Below are positions 55,801 through 64,000 of a stretch of DNA of 64,000 nucleotides, piece after piece. The number at the start of each line of letters is the position of its first letter. Position 1 is the first letter of the stretch. The stretch comes from Neostapfia colusana. Taxonomy: Eukaryota; Streptophyta; Magnoliopsida; Poales; Poaceae. The notes under the pieces are model-generated. The model ran no database searches. It was not told the origin of the DNA and was given only the letters and a program-made list of their open reading frames with translations. Made by a program: the position numbers and the translations under genes. Location of the stretch: NCBI GenBank assembly GCA_030760725.1, contig JASWHV010000005.1, positions 95,610,622 through 95,674,621 on the forward strand. The letters run 5' to 3'.

Positions 55801-57000
55801 ATGGTGCGAACTCGTTCCATGGCTGAAGTGGGTGGTTCCAGTGGTGGTGGTGGTGATAACTCTCCACAGAGGGAGCAGCGAGCTCCGCAACCGCAGCCGC
55901 CACCAGGACCTTCACCTACAGTCACAATGGCGGACATTCTGGCTGCCATGATGGGTGCAAGCGATGAGCAAACCGACTTGCTCCACACCCTGGTGATGAA
56001 TACATCCCGTCAAGGGGGTGTCAAGATGAAGACTTGCGCCAACCTCAAATGAATTCCTATGTTGAGTTCTTGGCGACTCAACCACCGGTTTTCATTGAAG
56101 CTGAGGATCCTCTGGTGGCGGATAGCTGGATCCATACCATTGAATCTAAGTTCGGGTTGCTCCAATGCACCGAACATCAGAAAGTCTTATACGCGGCGCA
56201 ACAACTTCACGGGTCCGCCAGTGCATGGTGGGCAAATCAACTCGCCTCCTTACAAGCTGGACATCATTTCACATGGATGGAATTCAGGAAGACATTTCTT
56301 GCTTATCGTGTCCCTTCCAGAATAATTCAGCAGAAACTCAAGGAGTTTCTAGTCTTAAAACAAGGAGGGAGGGATGCATATGAGCATTCGCGAGTGTTCA
56401 ACAAACTGGCACAGTATGCGCCTGAACATGTGAATACGGAGGCACAAAAGTGCGAATGGTTCTTTCGTAGCCTCAATCCCAAGTTAAAGGAAAGACTCGT
56501 CTTAGCTGATCGAAAGAACTTTAACGAATCGATGAGTTCTGCCATCATGGTTGAAGATGCTCAGCGAGAAGTTCAGGCTGAGAAAAGAAAGAACCATATA
56601 CCACCGTATAGTAGCATTATTGCTCCACATAAATACCGGGTGGTGGACAGTACCTTGAACTGTCAGCTGATGCAGCCGGCTCAATGACTCCAACAATATT
56701 CGGGTCGTTCATCTCAATGTTCTGAATTCGGACAGCTGCAACAACGATATATGCAGCCACATTATTCTGTTCCTCAAGCGTCCTTGCCGCAGCAGAATAC
56801 ACCCAGTGTCCGAATTCAGAGTAACATGGAACCGGCTGAGAAACCGTGCTTCACGTGCAGGTATTTGGGTCACATCAGCAGGAAGTGTCCAGAAAGGATA
56901 CGCCACAGAGGAAGTACACTGGAGCAGGGTATAAATCAACCCTGTGCTCAGCTCCATGAAACAGCACCAAAGTCCGGGTGCATTTATCATACAGCTCTAG
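55801..57000 (+). pseudogene. gag: gag (element F)
   Basis: ATG at 55801 after CAG plus one base. N-terminus MVRTRSMAEVGGSS, a Pro/Gln stretch, TMADILAAMMG, a frameshift near 56027, then the gag core (YVEFLATQPPVFIEAEDP, SAWWANQL, FRKTFLAYRVPS, LKQGGRDAYEHSRVFN). After a TGA at 56685-56687, where a CGA would fit, the frame continues to a CCHC knuckle (CFTCRYLGHISRKC, near 56848-56890). It is an otherwise nearly complete gag with two lesions. Confidence 0.88.
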
Positions 57001-58890
57001 AGGATGTGCCGGACGGGGCACCTGTGCTAGCGGGAATGTTCACCCTCAATGAACTCCCCGTATTGATTTTATTTGACTCTGGAGCCACACACAATTTCAT
57101 TAGCAGGTCATTTGTGTGCAAAGCTGAGCTCTCCACTCTACACCGAAAGATCACTACCTTATCCGCTCACCCGGTGGAAATATAGCTGCTGATAAGGTGG
57201 TGATCAAAGCACCCTTGTGCTTAGGCGGAAAATTATACCCCACAACCCTCATTGTGTTAGAGGGGCGGAAGATCGATGTGATCTTAGGAATGGCTTGGAT
57301 GATCTACCACGGGGCTGTTCTTGACGTCGGTCCACGGATTGTTAGCTTGGACTCTCCGATCTACGGTCTTCAAACACTCGTACTTGAAGACGTGGATTCT
57401 AAAAATCCAGTGGTGTACCACAGTGTGACCATGAAACTGGAGGATATTCCAGTGGTCCGTGAGTACCCAGGTGTGTTTCCCGACGATCTTCCAGGGATGC
57501 CACCTGAAAGAGACGTGGTATTCAAGATTGAGTTAGCACCGGGAACCACACCGATATCTCGGAGGCTGTACAAAATGTCTCTGAAGGAATTAGCTGAACT
57601 GAAAGAACAGCTAAAGGACTTAATGGACAAAGGGTTCATCCGGCCAAGCTCATCACCATGGGGCTGTTCAGCCCTCTTTGTGAAGAAAAAGGATGAATCA
57701 CTTCAGCTATGTGTGGACTATCGGCCGCTGAATGCAGTGACGATCAAAAATAAATATCTACTGCCACGGATCGATATATTATTTGATCAGTTGGTGGGTG
57801 TCAAAGTATTCTCCAAGATGGACTTATGGTCCAATTATCATCGGATAAAAATCAGAGTGGAGGATATACCGAAGACGGCTTTCTCGACTAGATACGGGCT
57901 CTATGAGTATCTAGTCATGTCTTTCGGGCTAACAAATGCACCCGCACATTTCATGTATCTCATGAATTCTGTATTCATGCCAGAGTTGCATCAGTTCGTC
58001 GTGGTTTTCATCGACGACATTCTCGTATACTCCAAATTGGAGGAAGAGCACACCAAACATCTCCATATTGTGCTCCAATGCTTACGAGAACATAAGCTGT
58101 ATGCCAAATTCAGCAAGTGTGAATTTTGTATCAGCAAAGTACCATTCTTAGGCCACATTATTTCAGAAGAGGATGTGGCCGTAGATCCAACCAAAATTGA
58201 GCAAGTCTTGAAGTGGGAGTCTCCGACATCTGTTCATCAAATCTGAAGTTTTCTAGGACTAGCGGGTTATTACCGGAGATTTATCCCCAGCTTCTCGAAG
58301 GTGGCTAAACCAATGACAGAACTATTGAAGAAGAGCAGAAAGTATGTATGGACAGAAGCCTGTGAAGAGGTATTTCAAACTCTAAAGAAACATCTCACAG
58401 CGGCACCGGTTCTAGCGCAACTGGATTAGACAAAGCCATTCGATGCTTATTGTGATGCCTCAGGCATTGGACTTGGCTGCATCTTAATGCAAGACAGATG
58501 CGTGCTCGCGTATGGATCTCGTCAACACCGCAACCACGAGCAGCACTACCCCACTCATGACCTAGAACTCGCTGCGGTGGTGCTTGCGTTGAAAATGTGG
58601 AGGCACTACTTACTCGGAAATTTAGTGCACCTCTACACTGACCATAAGAGCCTCAAATATATATTCACTCAGAAGGATATTAATATGAGGCAGCGGGAGA
58701 TAGTTGGAATTAATCAAAGATTATGAGCTCGAGATCCATTACCATCTGGGCAAAGCTAACGTGGTGGCTGATGCACTCAGTCGTAAGTCCCACGTGAATA
58801 ACTTGTCAGTTGTTCCGGATGAGGATGAAGAACAAAGCTTGAGGGTGATTCCGTATGGGGCATTGTATAATCTTGCTCTAGTGCCTACCA
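57001..58890 (+). pseudogene. pol: pol: protease, reverse transcriptase, RNase H (element F), cut by element E
   Basis: Protease LFDSGATHNFIS (near 57072), ILGMAW, then a frameshift near 57170. Reverse transcriptase keeps both active-site motifs, KMDLWSNYH (near 57820) and FIDDILVYS (near 58010), although R and G of the usual DLRSGYH are changed. TGA at 58244-58246, TAG near 58427 and a frameshift plus TAG near 58690 follow. RNase H reads YCDASGIGLGC and YTDHKSLKYIFTQ. Coding stops at ALVPT, where E inserted (candidate TSD TACCA, 58886-58890). Confidence 0.9.
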
Positions 58891-59137
58891 TGTCACACCC
58901 GGTTTCTGCGAAGAACAACCGAGTGAATATCACATGTATGCCAGGATCATTTTCTCATACATGTGATGACAAATAGTGAAGCATCATTTATTACAAGCCA
59001 GGTGTCGAATATAAATATGTCTTACAACGGATACGTCTCGATGGACGATAATAAGTTCATAACATGTAAATAAAATAGCAGCGGAATATTATTCTTGTGG
59101 GCTCCGTCACAAGGGTTGCCCGGGGGACTCCATGAAC

Positions 59138-59196
59138 CTAGAATCCTTCTTCGGTTCCGAAGTCTTGGTCATTGAACACCACATCATTCTCTTGAC
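59138..59196 (-). other. LTR micro-ORF, second exon-like segment (epsilon)
   Basis: A 59-base segment after the acceptor-like TTGCTGCTCAG on minus. In the phase matching 60291-60362 it reads GQENDVVFNDQDFGTEEGF and ends at TAG. It is acidic and Gln-containing like the others. Implied intron 1,094 bases. Confidence 0.45.
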
Positions 59197-60290
59197 CTGA
59201 GCAGCAATATAAACCAACAAATATGCAAGTTTGAGTACCGTTGGTACTCTGAAAGTGGGGGAAGGTTATGTCATGCATGGCCAGAACAAGGAGAGGTTGA
59301 ACTCATGGTTAAAGCACTACGCAATTAATACCTATCACCTTAGCTTATTAAGCACCTACATTACTACATAGGTGAAATGGTCCCAATCTCCCATCCCATC
59401 ATCATAATCAAATAACCATAACACCATTTTCAATGTTAAGCTCCCCGCTTAACATCCACAACTTCCGTAGTCATCATCCTCTAATCATGAATAAGTCCAA
59501 GCCGCTCTTGACCGTGAGCACGGCTGTCATCACAGTTTTGACTCTGCAGAGTTTGCACCACTGTACCGACATGTAGTGGTTTCATCCCCCGTTGCTGGGT
59601 GGACTAAAAGAACCTCCATATGCCAGTGGCCACGAACCACATTCACACTTCCGAGGTGTGTAGCCAGGAGATCACTACGAAGCCTTTACAAAGGGATTCC
59701 CGATGAGCGTGGGCCCACTAAGGTTTCACGCCTAACAGCATACAAGAGGCTCCAACCCCACTGCAGTGGCCCCCTCTTGAGCCTTGCGGTTCATATGGTA
59801 GTCCAGCTGACACCCACTCCCCGCACCATCCAACACACCCATACTACGCCGGGGATACACCTAATTAATTGGTCAAGCTGCCCCATCTCAGCATGTGGTT
59901 GGCACGGTAAAGCCAGGTTACATGCTTTATGAACCGGTCCTTAGGATCCAGGCAAGTACTAAACACAAACCCGAGTCTCGTGCACCCAGCATCAACCAAA
60001 TCATCCAACTTGCCTTGATCCCTACCTCTACATAACTCATAACATCTCATTCAAGAGTATGGTAAATAAACTGATGATCTCATATCCCAATTATCCTATT
60101 CTAAGCATGGCTAAGCACAAGTAATATGAGTGAATGACATAATAAAACAAATCCCAACCCAAGCTACAAGGAAACAAGATAATGCAATTCTAGGGAAACA
60201 TCCTAGCATGGGTTTCATATTTCAATTGATAATGCAAATAATTCTATCTACACATCCTAGCATAGGATCAAAGTGGTCAAGGACACTTGC

Positions 60291-60362
60291 CTTCTTTCTG
60301 CTGCTCTGAGAATGGAAAGTCTTGGTCTTGGAAGGGGAGAACTTGCTCTGGGGCAGGTTTTA
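60291..60362 (-). other. LTR micro-ORF, first exon-like segment (epsilon)
   Basis: A 72-base open segment after ATGAG on minus, ending GAAG|GCAAGTG. The frame reads KPAPEQVLPFQDQDF and ends EQQKE. The donor and the phase are the same as in delta; the sequence upstream is diverged. Confidence 0.45.
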
Positions 60363-61877
60363 CTCATGCCAATACACATAGCAAAAGAAAACAACAATCC
60401 ATAAGATATAGTTCACACTTTCACTTCATACAAACCATACATACATACCTATGAAAGTCATTCACATTACTAAGTGTTGTCGTTATTCCTAGATGTGTTG
60501 ATTTTTGGCCTACATGCACTTTTAAACATATGTATATTATTTCTAACTTTTGTATTCAGATTTCTGTTTGCACACTATATATGAATTTCCAATTTAAAAA
60601 ATTCTTTAATACACTCTTTAGCTACCAAGTTTGCATGGAAGGTAATTTCCTACTCCTAATGGGTTTTCAGATCTTCTACCAAATCCTAAACTGAAGTCTT
60701 TGGATTTGGAGACTTCATTTATCATTTTCTAGCTATGCATACCTATTTTCCTATATTTTCTAGATTTATTTTCTAAGCCTAAAAGTGAGTTTTAATATTA
60801 AATGGTAGGGCATATCATCTAAACAGAATATTTTGGAACTTCTCCTCTGATGTGAACTAATTTAAATTTATTTTACCAATTTTCAGAATTATTTCCTAAC
60901 CTAAAAATGTGTCCCTCTAACTAATAAATGTGAACAATCAATTAAACAGATTCGTTTCAGCTTAAAATCTACTTTTAACTCATTCTAAAGTTTTCCAAGT
61001 GCTAGGAGAGTTTAAATTTGAATTTACAATGTGTTTGTCTCACCTTTTAAATTTTAAATCCTAATCACATATTCAAATTCCTAAATTTAATATCATATAG
61101 GGTTAAAAAGGTAAACTCACCCCACTACAGGGTCTATTATATTATTTCATAAATTTCCAGGGGTCTAAGTACACATAACAGAGGGGTTTTCCTAATTTTT
61201 ATTAAGTCCAGGGGCTAAAACTGATTTTTAAATGAATTTACATGAATTTCTGAAGTTCCAGGGGCTAGATCAGATGTTTCCGGGGCTAGCTCTTGTTTTC
61301 CGAGATTCCCAGGGTAGCGCGTAAGAATCCCGGCCTTTATAATGCGGGGCTGATGTGGACCGTCCGATTTAAAGTGGACCGCTCAGATTAGATCATCGAA
61401 CCGGTACGCGCGGGTTTTAATTCTACCGTGCGATTTAAAATAGACGGCGCACAAGCGGCCACGTCACCCTGGCCGTGCGCGGGCAGCGCTGCCCGGCGGC
61501 GCGCGGCGGCGGGAGGCGGCGATCTCGCCGGAAAACTTCGGATCTTCATCTATTCTTCCTAAAACTGGGATTTCATGGCATAGATCGGTAGAGGGGAGGT
61601 CGGGGATCTCACCTCGGGGTTTTCTTGAGCTCGGAGGTCCTGGAAGGCGGTCGGCAACGAGGTCCGAGATGGAATCGCTGCGGTGCTCGTCGGAGCTGTG
61701 CCTAGAGCGCAACGAGTCTTCTGCACCTGCGTGATCCCCCGGAGGCGGTGGAACGCGATCGGCGCGTTAGATCGGAAAATCCGAGCAGGGATCGAGAGAA
61801 AAAAGGTGATCGGAGCTTCGGTTCTCACCGGGAGGAAAAACAGCCGATCATGGGGGAAAAACGGGGCGATGCCGGTG

Positions 61878-61885
61878 TTTTTATA
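61878..61885 (-). promoter_or_regulatory. TATA box of element E LTR
   Basis: The minus strand reads CTATAAAAACACC, about 390 bases into the LTR and followed by GC-rich sequence with many CpG. Confidence 0.6.
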
Positions 61886-62271
61886 GACGAGGGAGGGCAG
61901 CGTGTCTGTTTAGATCGAGCCGGAGTCGTCCGGGACCGGGAGTCGGGCTGGGGACGTGGATTTTCGGAGTCGGTTGCGATCGGGCGCGCGCCGAAGAGTC
62001 CGGCTGTTGGCGCGAGCGGGAGGTGAGGGATGACACGCGGGCCCCGCGTGTCAGTGAGGAAGAGAGAGAGAGGAGCGCGCGACTGCGGGCTGGCGCGGGT
62101 GGGCCGGCTGGTGGGTTTCGGCCCACTGGCCGGGGGTTTTGTTTTTTTCTTTTTTTTTTCTTTTCTGTTTTGAGTCGAATTTGAATTCCAATTTGAATTT
62201 TAATTTCTGCACCACATCAATACGTCCAAAAATTTTTAAATTCCCCTCTTAACAGGTTTTGTTGTGTTACA

Positions 62272-62290
62272 GCTCTACCCCCCCCTTAAA
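62272..62290 (-). promoter_or_regulatory. Polypurine tract of element E
   Basis: The minus strand reads TTTAAGGGGGGGGG followed by TAGAGC, directly before TGTAACAC of the LTR. It lies about 30 bases past the pol stop. Confidence 0.85.
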
Positions 62291-62318
62291 TGAAATCTCG
62301 TCCTCGAGATTGGTGGTT

Positions 62319-64000
62319 CTAGGAAAACAATTCCGGAAACTGTGCCTTATGCTCGTCTTCTCGCTCCCAGGTGGCTTCCTCTTCCGAGTGATGCTTCCAC
62401 TGCACCTTGCACATCCGGATTCTTTTATTTCTTGTGAGGCGTTCCATTGTCTCCAAAATCTTGAATGGTTGCTCGGCACAAGACAGATCCTCGGCTACGT
62501 CAACCTCGTTCATGGGTAACATCTCTTCAGGCGTCCTCAGACATTTCTTGAGCTGTGACACATGGAATACATCGTGCACATCCGATAGGCGAGCCGGTAG
62601 TTCTAGTTGACATGCCACTTCGCCTTTCCTCTCCAGAACTTGAAAGGGTCCGATGTATCGAAGTGATAACTTCCCTTCCATCTTGAACCGACGAAGTCCT
62701 TGAATAGGGGACACCTTGAGGTAGACATAGTCCCCCACGTTGAAAACGAGCCCTCTTCTCCGTACATCGGCATAGCTCTTTTGTCGTGTTTGTGCTATCC
62801 TCAAGTTGTTGCGGATTTCCCTCCCTTTCGCCTCGGCTTCTTGTAGTACCTCGGGCCCAAACACTTTACTTTCCCCTGTTTGGTTCCAAAATAGGGGAGT
62901 TCCGCACTTCCTCCCATACAAAGCCTCAAATGGTGACATCTTCATACTAGCCTGATAGCTGTTGTTATAGGAGAACTCCGCATACGGTAAGTTCTTATCC
63001 CAACTCCGATTGTTTTTGAGTGCACACGCTCTCAGCATATCCTCAAGGATCTGATTGGTTCTTTCCGTCTGCCCGTCAGTTTGGGGATGATAGGAAGAAC
63101 TAAAATTCAGATGGGTTCCCATGGTTTCATGCAGCTTCTGCCAGAACCTTGAGGTAAACTGTGTCCCTCGATCTGACACTATCTTCTTTGGCACTGCATG
63201 GTAACACACGATCCTTGACATGTACAACTCCGCCAATTTGGATCCGCTGTAGCTTTCTTTCACGGGGATGAAATGAGCTACCTTGGTTAGCCTGTCGATG
63301 ATGACCCATATCGAATCATATCCTGATTGGGTCCTAGGCAATCCCACTATGAAATCCATACCGATTTCTTCCCATTTCCATTCAGGCACTTTGAGTGGTT
63401 GCAATAATCCCACGGGTCGTTGATGTTCCGCTTTCACCAACTGACATATGTCACATAGGGCAACATGTTCCGCGACATCTCGCTTCATTCCATACCACCA
63501 ATATCTGCTCTTGAGGTCATGATACATCTTAGTACTTCCAGGATGAATGGAATAGTCGGAATCATGAGCCTCCTTCAAAATCAATTCACGGATCTCCTTC
63601 ACTTCAGGCACACAGATTCTTTTCCCGTGCCACACCGTACCTTGTTCATCCTCTCTGAAACCAGGGGCTCTATCATCCTTGATGAGTTGTCGGGTTTCTT
63701 GTACCTTCTCATCATTCTTCTGACCATTTCGGATGTCTTTCTCTAATGTGGAGTCCACTTCCAGGGTGATGGCCTCACCACTATTCACCAGACATAGATT
63801 GAGTTTTATAACATCGTCCTTCAATTCTGCAGGCATGTCCTTCAAGCTCAACCTATTGACCTGCACTTTCCGGCTTAAAGCATCTGCCACGACATTCACT
63901 TTTCCATGATGATAGTTGATGCCCACATCAAAGTCGTCGATTAGCTCTAACCATCTCCTTTGTCTGAGGTTGAGATCTGGCTGTGTAAAAATGTACTTTA
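62319..64000 (-). CDS. pol: pol, C-terminal part: RNase H end, integrase, chromodomain (element E)
   Basis: Open for about 560 codons from the window edge to the stop at 62319-62321. It begins KYIFTQPDLNLRQRRWLE (RNase H end). The integrase follows: HHCC zinc domain (HDSDYSIHPG to CDIC, about 63450-63580), DDE catalytic residues (MDFIVGLP near 63355, SDRGTQF near 63165, QTERTNQ near 63067), and a GPF-type module (YIGPFQVLERKG). A chromodomain-like end (KVQWKHHSEEEATWERED) follows, which in chromoviruses directs insertion to heterochromatin. All key residues visible are intact, the only pol here without damage in view. The integrase acts in the nucleus on element cDNA. Confidence 0.92.
   Translation of the reverse strand, partial: KYIFTQPDLNLRQRRWLELIDDFDVGINYHHGKVNVVADALSRKVQVNRLSLKDMPAELKDDVIKLNLCLVNSGEAITLEVDSTLEKDIRNGQKNDEKVQETRQLIKDDRAPGFREDEQGTVWHGKRICVPEVKEIRELILKEAHDSDYSIHPGSTKMYHDLKSRYWWYGMKRDVAEHVALCDICQLVKAEHQRPVGLLQPLKVPEWKWEEIGMDFIVGLPRTQSGYDSIWVIIDRLTKVAHFIPVKESYSGSKLAELYMSRIVCYHAVPKKIVSDRGTQFTSRFWQKLHETMGTHLNFSSSYHPQTDGQTERTNQILEDMLRACALKNNRSWDKNLPYAEFSYNNSYQASMKMSPFEALYGRKCGTPLFWNQTGESKVFGPEVLQEAEAKGREIRNNLRIAQTRQKSYADVRRRGLVFNVGDYVYLKVSPIQGLRRFKMEGKLSLRYIGPFQVLERKGEVACQLELPARLSDVHDVFHVSQLKKCLRTPEEMLPMNEVDVAEDLSCAEQPFKILETMERLTRNKRIRMCKVQWKHHSEEEATWEREDEHKAQFPELFS

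Larger units (their letters stand above)
45209..58890 (+). mobile_element. Ty3/gypsy element F, 5' LTR to RNase H (family beta)
   Basis: Plus-strand gypsy element inserted in copia J (candidate TSD ACTAG, 45204-45208). It has a 5' LTR, primer binding site, a 3-kb leader, gag and most of pol, ending where element E inserted at 58891. It carries two solo LTRs within it. The integrase and 3' LTR must lie beyond E, off-window. Confidence 0.9.
58891..62271 (-). repeat. 3' LTR of element E (family epsilon, 3381 bp)
   Basis: On minus it starts TGTAACACAAC at 62271 and ends GGGTGTGACA at 58891 (TGT...ACA termini). The GC-rich part (61320-62130) holds the TATA box. Further in, blocks such as CTAAGGACCGGTTCAT (minus, near 59930) and the CTGCAGAGTTTGCACC-type block (plus TCTGCAGAGTTTGCACC at 59544-59560) are shared with the delta LTRs. 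No host coding sequence. Confidence 0.9.
58891..64000 (-). mobile_element. Ty3/gypsy element E, 3' part (family epsilon)
   Basis: Minus-strand gypsy element: 3' LTR 58891-62271, polypurine tract, and an open pol from the RNase H end to the chromodomain. It cuts F pol. Its right half is off-window. Pol is undamaged in view, making E probably the youngest insertion here. The pol sequence is clearly a different subfamily from B, F, H and I. Confidence 0.9.

Noticed and set aside
59576..59932. 118-codon plus-strand ORF
   Set aside because: Lies antisense in the LTR of E, shows no motif, and coincides with an LTR block conserved at DNA level with the delta LTRs.

Overview
The window is plant nuclear DNA, almost certainly from a grass. 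It is one nested block of long terminal repeat (LTR) retrotransposons. I found no host gene, tRNA, rRNA or CRISPR array. The case for a grass rests on Ty3/gypsy chromovirus-type polyproteins (integrase ending in a chromodomain-like segment), 3-4.3 kb LTRs, initiator-Met-tRNA-type primer binding sites (TGGTATCAGAGC), one Ty1/copia element, and deeply nested insertions with 5-bp target-site duplications (TSDs).

Nesting, outermost first. Element I (plus strand, gypsy) supplies 38215-42328. An LTR of family delta, minus strand (D', 22113-22882 plus 37168-38214), sits in the gag of I. D' was itself split twice. One split is by gypsy element B (plus, 11498-22112, family beta). The other is by a complete 14.3-kb gypsy element H (minus, 22883-37167, family gamma), which has TSD GTGAT on both sides. 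B's pol is broken by a family-alpha element A' (minus, 7409-11497 in view) and by an alpha solo LTR (plus, 12071-16111, TSD ATATG). A' is broken 43-44 bases past its primer binding site by a second alpha element, A (minus, 1-7408). On the other side, copia element J (42329-45208) sits in the 3' LTR of I. J is interrupted by gypsy element F (plus, 45209-58890, family beta). F carries a delta solo LTR in its 5' LTR (48504-51751, TSD ATAGA) and a 1.28-kb solo LTR in its leader (53381-54661, TSD ACGGC). F's pol is cut by gypsy element E (minus, 58891 to the window end).

Most gag and pol genes are decayed by stops, frameshifts and lost catalytic residues. The exceptions are the partial gag and the ORF0 of A, and the partial pol of E, which are open throughout. 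H carries a clean 2.3-kb internal inversion that flips its leader and the first part of gag.

The most unusual signal lies inside the LTRs. Four otherwise diverged gypsy LTR families (alpha, gamma, delta, epsilon) carry, at equivalent positions, a short glutamine- and acid-rich open segment with consistent phase. It ends at a GC-type splice donor (AG|GCAAG). About 1.0-1.3 kb downstream, after a 3' splice-site-like sequence, a second short segment opens in the matching phase and ends in a stop. This looks like a conserved, spliced micro-gene embedded in the LTRs. A second signal is a roughly 55-bp minisatellite unit with an ACGT/G-box core, shared by two unrelated LTRs and placed upstream of their TATA boxes. 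A third is a conserved splice donor in the leader with acceptors directly at the gag (and ORF0) start codons.
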